Shown here piece after piece: positions 11,210-23,500 of a stretch of DNA of 64,000 bases. The stretch's first letter is position 1, and every line of letters begins with the position of its first letter. The DNA comes from Sodiomyces alkalinus F11. Lineage: Eukaryota; Ascomycota; Sordariomycetes; Glomerellales; Plectosphaerellaceae. The notes under the pieces were generated by a model that saw only the letters and a program-made list of their open reading frames with translations, was not told the DNA's origin and did no database searches. The position numbers and the translations under genes are program-made. The DNA lies in assembly GCF_003711515.1 (NCBI RefSeq), contig NW_021167080.1:3198155-3262154 (forward strand), given 5' to 3'.

Positions 11210-14200
11210 TCACCAGTCATCATATACATACGGCCACTGCGAACCGCCAAGCGGCAGCCTCTTACAGTTGTCCGACATGATCTTCTGGATGCAGCGGTTG
11301 CTGTAATCATCATCAAGATGCAACATCCGGCAGAAGCTGTACTGCGGCACAAGGTCGGGCAGCTTGTCGAGGTCGCAAACGGGAATGTTGAAGAGGGGCA
11401 AAAAGTCGGCGATGTTCTCCCCGGGGCTGTTGGTGACGTCGTCGACGAGCTTCTTGACGACGTTGCTCGTGGGCAGGTACGAGTTGGCCGCTTCCTGCGT
11501 CCTCATGGCCGATCGGATGACCTGCAGCTGGCTGAGGCCGTATCTCTGAAGTGTTTCCTCGCTCTGGCCAATGTCGGGGAAGTCCCTGACGTGGCTGGCG
11601 TCGCTACGGCTATTTCCCTGCACTGCCATGCGAGCCTGTGGAGGGGGGAGAGAGACACGGAAGTTAGCAGCAGATAACACCGGAGCAGAAATGGGCGAGT
11701 TGGAATGCGTTGCGCGCCGCTAGACGGAAGGAGGACTTACAATGAGGAAGTTGTGATCCATCACGCAGGCCACGGCCTGGGAATTCCCAATACCGGGACG
11801 CCCGAAGCAGGGGCTGAACCCATAGTCCCTCGCAAAGGGATTGTCGTTGGACCACTTGATAATGGCCACATTCCCGGTGTTCCACATGCCGCTGATCATC
11901 GAGGCCTGGACCCATCTGGTCATGGTGGAATTGGAGGGCGCCTGGGCGATGTCCTGGTCGGCGAAGGCGCCGCTCTCGATGATCCTCGCCAGCTCCGTCC
12001 CCGTTTCCCACTCGTCGTTCGGGGGCGTGTCCGCGAGGAGGCGCTTGAAGTACTTGTCCATCGTATCCATGACTTCGAGCTTCGCCTCGCCCAGCTTCGC
12101 CTGCGCGGTCGCAAAGTTGGTGAACCGGGGATCCTCCGGCGGGCTGGAGCTCGACAGACTGGCTGCGCCGGCAGCAATGGTGATCAGACCGGAATACGTC
12201 CCGGCACCGCCGCTGAAAGCGCCTATGCTCCCGAACATTCCGGCGACGATGGTGAGCCACGCTGCCTCGCCGGCGGGCTCTTGGGAGGAGTAGGAAATGA
12301 AGGTGTTGGCGAACTGGGCCGTGAAGAGCGAGGCGCTGTCGATGGCGTTGTTCAACTCTTTATACCACTCCTGGAGGAAGAGGGCCAAGTTCTGCATCGA
12401 CCAGAGGGCGAACGGCCTTTCCGGGGTTCGCACGCAGGCCGCCGAGTCTCCCAGCTTTTCGACAGAGCAGGTCCCGGAAACGCTGGAATTTTTCCTCTCC
12501 GTTAGACGTCTGAGGTACAGAATGACGGATGCTTTGCTACAGTACATGGGTTGGGGGGAGTGACTTACGTTCTGCAACTTGCTGGCCAATTCCAGGCGTT
12601 ATCTCTGGACAGACCGTTGTATTGGGCAATCACACGGGGAACACCCTGGACATCGGTGGGCCAGTCGGTATCGAGGCCCAGGTATAGCTCGGACCTAGAA
12701 TCAGAGATGGGTTAGAACTTGGGCATGGACTGGGAACGAAAAGGGGAGTCAAAGGACCACGCCCTCCGCCTACCTTAGGACAAGCCACCGGCCGATCCTA
12801 CGATCATTCCACAGTTGGGGCGTCCAAGTGCCACCGTTTCCTCCGCAGAACCAGTGGTCGTCCGGGTCTTCCGGTGTAGGATCAGGCTGGGGCGACGCGC
12901 CGTAGTGAGGTAGACCAGGGTCAGGAACAGGGTCGTCTGCTGGCCAGTCATCGCCTCCCGCAGGGCAAGAGTTGAACCAAACCCAGGCCTTTTTTTTTTT
13001 TTCGAATATATCAGCGACATTGAGAGGTAGACAGGGATAGTATACTCGGGGATAGTGTTACTAACGTGCCCAGTAGTCGGGTTCGTACCGACCATGTCAG
13101 CGCGGCCTTGGCCTCCGAGATTCGGGAAGTGCATGTTTGGTCCTCGAGAAGATCCGAGGAATGCCTTGATGGGCCTCTCCCACTCGAAGAGACTGCCGCC
13201 CAGGTTTCCGCGTTCATGTTCGGCGGCCTGGCGCTTGTTGTACCAGACATTGGCGTCTCCGTTGAACTTGTCCGTCCAGACCAAATCGGCCCTTCCGTCG
13301 CCTGATGGAGAGACGGTGTAAGTAGAAAAGCCTTCCAGGAGAAGGGCTGTGCTGTTAGAGCTCAAAACTCACCGTTTACATCCGCGAACTGGAAGTTGGC
13401 GCGGTCAAGGTCCTCGTGGTACTTGACTTGTCCCGCATTGAACCAGCCACCATGCTCGTCGCGGAGCCAGGCCGTCGCACGTCCGGACGGTTCCATGCAA
13501 ATGTAGTCGACACGTCCCGAGCCGCTGTGAAAACGAGGTGAAATTGGTTAGCTCGTCAACCGTCATCGGGGCCATCGAATCCGACCAGTTGTCTTACCTG
13601 ATGTCGGCAAAGTGAGCGCCGTTGTCAAAGTAACCGAGACCCCAGCCCTGGTTACACCTCGCGCTGTTAGGAATATCTCGAACATCCCAGTTAAACCGGC
13701 TCCCGTCCCACCGGCTATGCCACACTCTGAGAGCGCCAGTGTTCCGATCGATAATGCCAATAATATCGTCCTTGCCGTCGCCGTCCCAGTCTCCGATGTG
13801 TAGGGCTCTGCGGTTAAGCCCCGTCTTGAGCGAAATAGGGGTGCTCCAGGCCGAAGTGGCGTAGAAATCGGACTGTTCGCGTGTGTTCTTGTTCAGGAAG
13901 ATCCATGCTTCTGCGTTACCATTGTCCGAGTCCGGCGAGATCCAAATGTAGTCGTCGACACCGGTGCCAGTCATGTCGCCCCAGTATATGCCGTCACCTG
14001 ATGTGGTCATCGTTCGTTAGCAGTTGGCTCGCTAGGACTGCAGATGTCAGAGGAAGGGTTAGGCGGAGGGTGCAACTTGCCCTTTTGAAACTTGCCACCG
14101 CTCCCCAGATTCTCGTAGGGCACGAACCTGCGCGAACAGTACGACAAGGTGCACGATTCCCAGTAGTGGATGTACTAGAGGCAAAGTCAGCATCATCTGG

Positions 14201-16680
14201 GAAAACCGCCCTGTGGTTCTCGGAAAAAGAAAAGGGAGTCCAATATACTCACGTCCGCTCTCCCATTGTCACCGAAGATTCGACCAAAAGCAATCTGATG
14301 CCTGTCAATCCCGATGTTTGTACCCATGCCCTGATGGGTTACACCCGCATCGAGCCATCGCGGGATCATGCCCTTATCCGAACCTCGCTGGTTGATCCAG
14401 GTCGTGACCCTTCCGTGCTCGTCCATCCAGGTCCAGTCCGATCGGCCGCTGTGCACGCAGCGCATGTTAGCATTCTCTCTTTTGCTTCCGGGGACAAGAA
14501 GTCCAGAACCCCTTTCGGGGCTGAGGACACAGAACATACTCTCCATTGATATCAACTTTGTGACAGGGCTGGATGTCAGTAATCCATCGTCAAGATAGCT
14601 TGGGGTCAAGGTCGGATCGGGCAAGGTTAACAAAACATACCAAAACGGACACCCCGAATATCACCCATTCCCTTGGCCGTGAAGACCGGCCCGCCTGAGC
14701 CCATGTTCTGCCAGTAGGCCGCCCTCTCGCCAATGCCACCATTGCGCCAACAGCTTCAAGAAAGCATGCGTTAGCAACAGAACACCATCGATGGCAATGT
14801 CTCGGGATCCTTGGTTCAACTTACAAGATGTCGCCAGAGGCCGGGATGACACAGTAATCGAGCCTCCCGTCACCATCGATGTCGCCCAGGCGCACGTGTG
14901 CCCTGCCGAGGCCCCTTTCCGGGGTTTTATACTAGACCAAAAGGCACCGTTAGCAAGTCGGAAGGCACGAAATAGAAGCAGAGATTCGCTGCATACCGAT
15001 CCCAGCGCCCTGAATGTGGGCGGATTTCCGCCCGTGTTGAGAGACACAAACCTAGGAGGCGTGTCAGCAGGCGATTCGCAGACAGGAAACAACGGTCATG
15101 GACGTGGGCATGGAGAAAGCCTCACATTTCTCCATTTTCAGCGATGCAAATAAAGTCATCCAAGCCATCGCCGTTCTGCTAGTGTTAGTCTCATGGCTCT
15201 AAAACCTCGCAGTCTCGCCCAGTATCTTGATGTGACGACTTACAACATCGCCCCATTGAATAGCTGAGAGCAAACAAAGTATTCATGTTAGCTTGTGGGC
15301 TTCACACCGAAGAAAAATCGAACAATGAACATACCTTCAATCGGGCATCCGTCTCTGATATAGTCGTCCTTGACATCAATGTCATGCTCTTCCGCGAAAT
15401 TCCCATCTCCCATGTTGAGGCGGAACTTGAGCGTCCTGCGTTCCACCTTCCAACCCCAGACGAGCTCATCCCGCTCCCCTCCCTTGGGCGCATTGTACAC
15501 GTTCACGAGCTGCGCAAACCACACGCGCGTGCCCTTGGACCGGCCCAGGTTGGTCACCTCGCGGTCATTCCGGGGCACCGACTGGTGCCTGTACGTGCCG
15601 TCGTCGCGGATCACCGAGTTGGCGGCGTGCAGCACCTGCCTCCCGCTGCGCACGTCCTGGTTGCCGCTGCCGTACTCCTTCCTGCACGTCGTGGTGCCCT
15701 CGCTGTCCTCGAAGAGCCCGGACGGGCTCGGCTCGCTCAGCCACCCCTTCCCGTTGGCCTGGTCGATCGCCCAGTCCCAGACGGCGGCCATCTTCATGTT
15801 CCCCGGGATGGTCGGGTGCGTGAGGTCCGGGTGGGGTTTGATGTCCCCGCTGGTGATGAAGCCGTCGGCCATGTCGGCTAGGACCACCTTGAAGGGGGTG
15901 ACCTCGTTGCCGTGCTCGTCGAGCGTGACGAAACTGCGGAAATGGCGGTAGTAGAGGTCGCGGTACTCGGCGTTGACCTTGTCGACGTTGCCCTGGTTGA
16001 TGCCGTTGGGGACTAGGGTCGAGAGGACAACGACGGCGTGGGGTACCTCGGAGAAGATGGTTTCGATGAGCTCCTTCATCCTGAGGCCCGTACCGTCGAC
16101 GGGTTCATGCCGTCCGTTTTGGGTCGCGTCGTTGGTTCCAGCGTTGATGAGGACCACGTTCGGTAGCCAGGTGTGGGTGGCGCGCTTTGTCCTGGCGGTC
16201 ACCTCGCTTACACGCTGGCCTGAGATACCCTCATGGTCCTGGTTTCCTCAAGTCGTCAGTCTGGGGATGCTCCAATCGCTGTTGGGGGGGGGGGGGGGGG
16301 GGGGTCGGAGGGAAAGAGGGGCGGTCCAACCTCTTTTGATTGCCGCTACTCACGTTGTCCTTCATAAGGCCACGGTTAAAACTGCCGACCATGTTCACCT
16401 TCCACCCCCTAAGCCGGAGCTTGTCACGGAGAAACTTCCGGTAGCCGTTCATCTGCGTGTCGTCTTCGGGCCCATGCTCTCCGGCCGTGATGGACGCACC
16501 GAGAGGCATTACGCGAAGGTAGAAGTCCCGCGCGTCAGCACGTTTGAGAAGTTTTATGTTTTCGTAGTTGGGCGACTGGGACGGTTCGAGGCCGGCAGAA
16601 TAGGGAAGCGCGGCGCATGGCTGAAGGAGAAGGGCGGCCACTGCACCGAAACCGGCGAGTGTTGCCTTCAAGGAAACCAT
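11210..16680 (-). CDS. Secreted SGNH/GDSL hydrolase fused to FG-GAP repeats, 1392 aa, 17 exons
   Basis: Exons (minus): 16680-16354, 16238-15335, 15263-15244, 15175-15126, 15051-14997, 14931-14825, 14753-14641, 14555-14540, 14448-14253, 14174-14081, 13997-13598, 13524-13373, 13301-13066, 12988-12774, 12694-12569, 12482-11741 and 11635-11210. All phases agree. There is a signal peptide (1-24) and a KR site at 46-47 suited to Kex2 cleavage. An SGNH hydrolase follows, with GAS (Ser63), GTND (143-146) and DLTH (Asp247, His250) as likely esterase catalytic residues. Residues about 411-890 are FG-GAP/VCBS-type repeats with calcium-loop motifs such as DVNGDG, DIDGDG, DINGDG and DWDGDG. A Pro/Asp-rich linker leads to about 430 C-terminal residues I do not recognise, including a Gly/Ala/Ser-rich hydrophobic stretch. 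Intron 10 has a GC donor. Substrate unknown; a cell-wall or plant polysaccharide ester is a guess. Confidence 0.88.
16284..16304. repeat. Run of 21 G (poly-C on the sense strand) inside intron 1 of the SGNH gene
   Basis: A pure homopolymer lies in the first intron of the gene at 11.2-16.7 kb, upstream of its acceptor. The length may be approximate because such runs are prone to sequencing error. Confidence 0.9.
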
Positions 16681-18172
16681 TGCAGGATGGCTAAGACGCG
16701 ACAGCGATGGAACACACTATTATCGCCTGTCAGTTGCTCTGAGAGAAGGCGTCTTCAATGCGCGGACGTCTCGTACTTATACGCTTGCTGACTCTGCCTC
16801 AGGGATCACAACACTCGACGCTCTAGCCCTACGGGTTTGCGGCTGACGTTCCGTCCAAGGCGGGCATTGGCGCATTGCCGGTACTATAGATAGGCACCAG
16901 TAAAAGCGGATCCTTCTAACTCGTTTCGGGGTCGCCTGTTTCTTGGGGTAGCAAGATTGGTCCCTTTACGACCCCAAAGAAGGAGCGTTGTCGATAAAAG
17001 GGAGCACCTCTGTTCAAAATGCTCCTGGTGCAGTGGTGTCCTCGTAGAATGGACTACTCAAATTACATGCCCGAGGACGGATCATGCTCCTGGTCGCAGG
17101 TGCGACGCTATGCCAAAGACCGGAAGACCGGAAGAGACTTGCCGTTGCCCTTGTGTTCCGTTCGGCGGCGTTGAGTCTTGACTCTTGAGCTTCAAGCGGC
17201 TTCGCCGAATCCACGGCTCTTGACGCCGGCCCGGAAGGTGACAAGATGAGTGACAGCATATAGGAAGTCGATCGCGTCTACTGGGCGTCCGAGGAATAAT
17301 TAATACAAGCTACAGGAATTGTTGAACGGAGAACAGAAAGCAAGCATACCTGTGACCTAATTAGGTGCCATCCATGGCGGAGTATCACTTCTTGACGTCT
17401 GGGTTAAGGGTCCTGGGACTTAAGATTGCTTGTGGATACGGTGAATCCTTCAGTGGCAAGGCAGAGGGGGAGGGGAAAAAATCGCCCCTACATGTAGGCA
17501 CTGGACCCTGGTCGCTTCACGTCGTTGTATTTGTAATTCAAATATGACAAATGTCAGACAAATGTCAATGCAGACCCCTGTACTTCGCCCCTATGTCAAC
17601 ACAGCACAAAGGGATGCGTATGAACAGTCGAAGACCGTTGTAGCAGGGTGAATGAATTAATGACAGCTGGGATCCCAACGCGAGAAGAGGTTTAGAGCCC
17701 CCCACCTTAGGAATATATCAACGGTCTGGTCCGTCCAAGATGGCTTCAAATTTCGTGAGGGAGCCGAAAGACGATTCGAGTTGGGAGAGCTGTGCTCCTC
17801 CTAGCAGCCTGTGGGCGGAAAGGTCCGAAGCCGTGACCACTGACAGGGCACAGCACCCTGAAGATGAAGGTGGCTGCCGCTGGAGATGGAGACAGCTACG
17901 AATTGATCCTTGCATGGGGTTGCCTTGATCGAGGGACATCCAACGACTATTCTTTTGGTTCGACGCTTGAAGGAAACATGAAGGGTCTGGTGGTTTCCGA
18001 CGTCGAAAAAAGAGGCGTTGATCGTGGACCATGGCCCGTGGGGGAAAAGAAAGCACAGTCTACTCTCGAGGAACTTCAACGAGCAGTAGTCAGTACGCCT
18101 TGTACGATTGAAGGAACCATCTTACTGCTGTTCCTGTGATTGAAGAGGTCAGCTGTGCCCGTCTTCCGCCCT
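16681..18172. other. Intergenic region, 1.5 kb, upstream of the SGNH gene
   Basis: It holds the SGNH promoter. Short open frames at 16.9-18.1 kb lack domains, splice patterns or signal peptides. From about 18.17 kb the DNA changes character to RIP-type sequence. Confidence 0.5.
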
Positions 18173-18282
18173 CCCCTATTCCGTCTTCCGGGTCGACTTA
18201 AACTCTTTTTAGGTAAAATAATCCACTACTTCCTTACCACCCGAAATTAGGTACGTTTCGTAGGTCTCTCGAAGTACCTAAA
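18173..18282 (+). repeat. Left terminal inverted repeat of the short element
   Basis: Pairs with 18807-18915 on the opposite strand over about 110 bp. It contains the segment CACCCGAAATTAGGT, shared with the other arm except for RIP-type changes nearby. Confidence 0.75.
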
Positions 18283-18806
18283 TATCCGAGAAATTAAAAC
18301 ACTACCTTAGGTATTACCACCACTTTTACTACTACCAGAGTAACGTCGCGATTCTGCTCGGCGTGTAATTATCTCATAGGTCGTCTTCTAAAGCACGAAT
18401 ACCAGGGTTAAATAGCCGTAGTTTAAATATATACTAAGACAGGTAAAGGGAGGGAAAAGGTAAGTGGAAAAGGGTAAGTGGAAAAGGGAGGAAAGGAGGG
18501 AAAAGGAAAAGGGCGGCACGGGTAGAGGGGCGCGTGTTAGGATTAAAATAAATAAATACGGTTAGTAGATCTATTATTCCTTAGTTATACGACGAATAAT
18601 ATTAGGGCACGTGACTATCCGGTGTTTTCCCGCTTATATAATCCGGTCTAGCGTTTTTCCGACTATATAATCTGTATCCGGATTTTTACGCGATTACCTA
18701 ACCACTACTTTTTCCTCCCTTTATAATAACGTAATAAGAACTAACACTATATTATAATAACGTAATATCTCTACAAAGAGTACTCGTACGTGTTCGCTTT
18801 TTTGTG

Positions 18807-18915
18807 TTTAGGTACTTCGAGAGACCTATAAACGCACCTAATTTCGGGTGATGGGGAAGTAGTGTATTATTTAATCTTAAAGTAGTTTAAGTCGACCCGG
18901 AAGACGGAATAGGGG
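18807..18915 (-). repeat. Right terminal inverted repeat of the short element
   Basis: Reverse-complement partner of 18173-18282. The right arm runs into nine G, which makes its exact outer end uncertain. Confidence 0.75.
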
Positions 18916-18964
18916 GGGGGAGTCAGGACTCTGGCTCCCTGTGTTGTTGAAGCTGTTATTGAAG

Positions 18965-19143
18965 GGAATGACTATTCGTTATGTAAGTTCTGATATCTAC
19001 TATGTAAAACCCACTTTTTAGTGGGGCTATGAAGTTAGGCTTAAGCGTATAAAGTATCGCACCTAATTTATATATAGAGATTAATCCACTTTATATAAGT
19101 GTTATCTATCTTATTAATCCACACACTTAATAAGCTATAGTAG
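18965..19143 (+). repeat. Left MULE terminal inverted repeat
   Basis: Starts GGAATGACTATTCGTTATG and matches the reverse complement of 33948-34124 almost base for base, apart from RIP-type transitions and a 1-base indel at the very end. Confidence 0.88.
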
Positions 19144-19889
19144 AATTAAAGCTACTCTAGATATCACGACGTAACCTTATAATAACCGACGATATAACTC
19201 AAGATCGACCTTACGGCTCTGGCCTACCGCAGCAGGGTTTTAACTTAAGGGAGCTAGGCTATATAGCTCTTACGACCTACGCCTTCTCGAACGGCTATAG
19301 CCGTATTATTAACGAATAGTATCCCCGTGGTAAGGAACCGATACGTATCACGTATATCTATAGGAAAGGTCGGGTTCAAGGGCGTTAAGAGTCCTAAACG
19401 CATGAGTTAAAATAACGGAGGACTTCGTTATAATCCACTACCTGCCCCTTTAAGGTTAACCTACGTCGTCGTGATACTAGCTAGGTAGTTAAAGTAGTCG
19501 TTAATCGCGTTACTAGTTAACTAAGTTCCTATAACTATAGCTAGATTGAGGCGAGCGCCTTCTTATAGTATTATTCGCAGGTTATTAAGCTATACATTCT
19601 TAAGATCGTTTCTATATAGAATAGCGGTATTCGGCCCGGCGATATCTTGATAAGACTACGTAATCCCGAAGATCTAGATTAATAGGCGCTCGATATAACT
19701 AGAATTAACGTTATAAACTTACTTACCCGGTATCGCCGTAGCGAGCTTAGTAATAAGACCCTAATTTAATGGCTTTACGAGGTTTAATTACTTTCCTGAC
19801 TTTTACTTACTATTACCATTGTATAATTATATACTAATTTCTTAGTAAATTAATAAACAGGATAGCTTTACCTACTATAACCGCCGTGA

Positions 19890-20224
19890 TAGCCTTAACC
19901 GACCAAAGTGCCGTTTTATCGCCCCCTAATCCATAATTACCCTCTTACGATATTCCTCCGATATCCTCGTAATAGATATAACGTATAAAACTAATAAGTT
20001 TAATATACCGCTAGTTAATTTTTACGGTATATCGCCTTTACGAAAGACCTTCTCTATCGCGATGGTTTTCCTTAATAGCGAAAAGGAGGATTAATACGCT
20101 TAGACGCTTAGGGCCTTAACCGACTTTATCCTCGCCGCCGATTTACCGTTACCTTACTATATTATTATGGACTAGGAGTAGGCCCTAATAAACGCGCTTA
20201 AATCACACCTAAATCTAGGATTAG
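19890..20224 (+). pseudogene. MULE transposase, upstream fragment
   Basis: Plus-strand frame with the first catalytic Asp in VIDITYKTNKF and a second Asp in IIMDxE. In-frame TAG/TAA sit where Gln, Trp or Arg codons are expected. The fragment ends in the TTAG target site of the gypsy insertion. The frame continues in phase at 32705 when one TTAG copy and the insert are removed, which confirms the nesting. Confidence 0.82.
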
Positions 20225-20582
20225 TATAACCAGATAAAGATGTAGTGGCACCAGATCGTCAAGACAAAGATCAGACAAAGAGGTCAGTCCAGTAACACCA
20301 CGATGCTTAATCAAAACATAACCAATAACACTATAACCTTTAGCGAAGAAGTAGATCGATAGTCACTGCTCTAATCAGGGTAACGTAAGTTAAACTGGAA
20401 AGATACCTTAAACGTAGAATAAGCAATTATAAAAGAGGATAATGATTAAATAATAATCCCTCGATAGGGATGTCCTGAGCCTGTCCTTAATATATATATA
20501 GGAGGTGGATCTAGTAGCCTTGAAAAGGGGGTTATATAACTGGCTATTAGAACCACTCCAAAGCCGTATCTACGCGGTTATA
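20225..20582 (-). repeat. 3' LTR of retrotransposon 1
   Basis: Direct copy of 32339-32700. Its outward (left) part keeps many CpA sites that are TpA in the other copy, while its inward part is the more mutated of the two. Confidence 0.9.
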
Positions 20583-23500
20583 ATACGGCCCTAATTATCT
20601 CGATTACGCCCTTGTAGCGTAGATAACTCCAAAAATAAGCAGATACAAGCAAATAAACCAAGCAAAGAGCTATTATATACCCTTATTCCTCTAATCACCC
20701 CGTCTTCCACGTATACCTAGTTAGGGATCCTCTTAGTTCTAGTTCCTCCGTATTTACCGTTCCATTACTATTTTCACTAACTATATCCTTAAAACGTCGC
20801 TTATCTAATCCTCTACCTATATCTCTACTTACGCTTCCGTAATGTCCTTCCTCCTACTATATAGTCGGGCTCGCTAGCCTTCTTAGCCTCTTATTAGCAG
20901 TAGCCGTATCGACTTCCTACTTAATAGCGGTACTATAACGACATAGCTCGCGATAGCGGGAGATACTTACTACTATTAGCGGCGGTATCTTATAAAGCGG
21001 CCCTATAAGGGTTATTAAACGACTAGATCTATTCTGCGCGGCTATAATTACTTAGTCTAAGCGGCACGTTCCTTATCTCGATTAACCTATAGAATAGTAA
21101 ACTGCGAGATATTTCCAGGCCGTGATCCTGATATGCTTAGTCCTCCTCCTACTTACTCTATATATCCGTTCTCACGGAAAACTTAACGAGATCTTCTCCC
21201 TTATACGTGTAGTAGCTAGTGGCTAAGCTAATCTTAACTAGAGCGGACTATGGCTACTGTATCTACGGCTTCGACTGCTTTTTTAGCTTAGTCTTCTTTG
21301 GATCAGGGGAACTAATAGGGGCTTAGACCTTAGGAGACTTAGGCGGTACTATAATAGGGGCGTGCTTTCCTTAGTAACTTTCTTATACTTAGGGGTAGTA
21401 AGCTTCAGATTGCCTAGCTCCGGGAACGTGCCGCTATTATTATTATCGAATGCCAGGACTTTAGTTGGTCCCTAACTAGGGGAAGGGGACTTCTATTTAG
21501 TCGTCTAAGAGGTTTTAGGAGTTTTAGAACCCTTAGGCGGGTTAATAGGCTTCCACTCTTATTAATAAGCGTGAAATTAGTTATCTTAGACGGATTATAG
21601 AAGGGTAATATAATAGGAGTAGTAGTAGGAGCTAGGTTAGGGGTTAGGGTAGGCTGCTTAAAAACTAGCTCGGGCTAATAGCTGAAGCCGAAGAGTTCGC
21701 CTATATAGCTTAACTAGCTATACCGGATATACCGTGTATAACTGGCGTTATCTATAGCGTAATAGCGACTATCCCATAATCAATATAGCCTAGAGGAAGC
21801 GGGAAATAAGTATCCCTCCTAAATAACAGAACGGATCTATTCACTAATAAATAGACTATACGAGTACGTATTTTTCTGCTAGGGACTAGGGATAATATAG
21901 AATTTCCTGGTTAGGCTATCTATAGCCTCCTCGGGCGCCTTAATATACCGTAGCTAACTCACGGCCCCGCGAAAACTCTCTAGTAGACGCTTCTTAGCTC
22001 CTCCATTATACTATATACTATTGTATACGTATATAACCTAAGTCTCTTAATCTAAGATTAGACTAACAAAGTGGTTTCCTCTAATATAGTATATAAAGGG
22101 GATTAGCCGGCTCGTCGAAATACGGAAAAGGTCCCTATTACTAATATCTAAGTAGTTATACTTTTTCCTCTTAGCGTCGTATCCCTATAAGGTAACGTTA
22201 TTAATCTAGGCCTTAGGCCTAGTATCCCCTGATCTATCTAGTGATTATTACCCTAATTAAGTCTTTCATAGTAGATTTCTCTAACGACTAGCCCTTAAAG
22301 AGATTACTGTATACTCTCTACGTAGTAAGTAAGGCTATTCGGGTAGATATAATGCTATCTGCACGGACCTTCGCTAATAGAGTTAACGGGGTTATATTAT
22401 CCATAGCCGCCCCTCCTAAATACTCCCCTTCTATACTCTCTAGGAGCTATTAAATAGTATATTAGTTCGCCTTATCGCTTATAGCGAACTTAAAGAAGAG
22501 AGGATTATTGTTAGATACTTCGAATAGATGGTAAGGGAGGCCGGTTAAGGGGAAAGCCTAGCTACTCTTCTTAGGAACGTATTCTATACGGCTCCTAGTA
22601 CGAGATTTAATAACTATACGTGGCTTAGGGTGAATATACCTCTTAAGTAAATCTCCTACCGGGGTAGTAGCCTAGTAGTTAGTTATATCGATATATAAGA
22701 AAGAGGGGGGGTGAAGAAAAGGGGGGGGATACTAAGGGGAAATAAGAGCTAACACGAGTATAAACTACGGCAGGTTAGTCTGATTAGGTTTAAAGGCGTC
22801 GAGGGCAGTTAAAAAAGAAAGGGAAAAGTCATTACTTATAAAATAGAGGTTAGTGGTTACGGGTAATATCCGAGAGCGAAAGGGCTAGCCGAAAGCTATA
22901 GAGTGGAAAAGAGAGGAAAAGAGATACTTAGAGTTCGAGGTTAAGAGATATTTATCCTCCTCAAATAAGCTTAAAAGTGCCTTCTTCCGCGATAGTCTTC
23001 CCCTTAAGAGTTCCTTTATAGTAGGCGTTACTATTTAGCTACTGCCTATAAAGGAGTCTTTCGATTAGTTAAAGGAGGCGTGCCTTAGTTATAGCAATAA
23101 TAACTTCTTTAACCCGGCAGAAAGGTCCCTGATTAAGAAAAAGACGTTGAAATCCGGGCTTTAATTAGTCGAAAAGATTAGATAAAATAGCTCCTGCGTT
23201 ATTTAGTTATAGACGTAGCCATAACTCAGGAATAAGGGATCTAAAAGAGGAAATAGTGAATTACCCCTTCCTTAAGCCGTAGCAGGTAAAGGCCCCTTTA
23301 TAACTACTTTAACTAAATAGCCGTCTTTATAATTTATAGAAGTAATAAGGCTCGTAACCTCCCTTGATTGCTCGATCCCTTTAGTATAAAGGGCGAGCCT
23401 TTCTAGCGTTTTCCCTCCTCTTCTTCTTCTTTTTTTTTCACCGTAATATTAAGGCAGATACGAATATAACTATTATTTACACTTTAACTAATAATAGTAA

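Larger units (their letters stand above)
18173..18915. mobile_element. Short non-autonomous DNA element with about 110-bp terminal inverted repeats
   Basis: Bases 18173-18282 and the reverse complement of 18807-18915 match closely. Both begin CCCCTATTCCGTCTTCCGG and both end near CTCTCGAAGTACCTAAA. Most differences between the two arms are C/T or G/A changes plus small runs. The 520-bp interior has no coding sequence and contains a purine-rich tract (about 18440-18520) with repeated GGTAAGTGGAAAAGG units. I could not identify a convincing target-site duplication, so the superfamily is undetermined. Size and structure fit a MITE-like element. Confidence 0.75.

Noticed and set aside
15285..15881. 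Long plus-strand open frames opposite the SGNH gene (also 11705-12505).
   Set aside because: They are shadows of GC-rich exons whose minus-strand frame has conserved motifs and consistent splicing.
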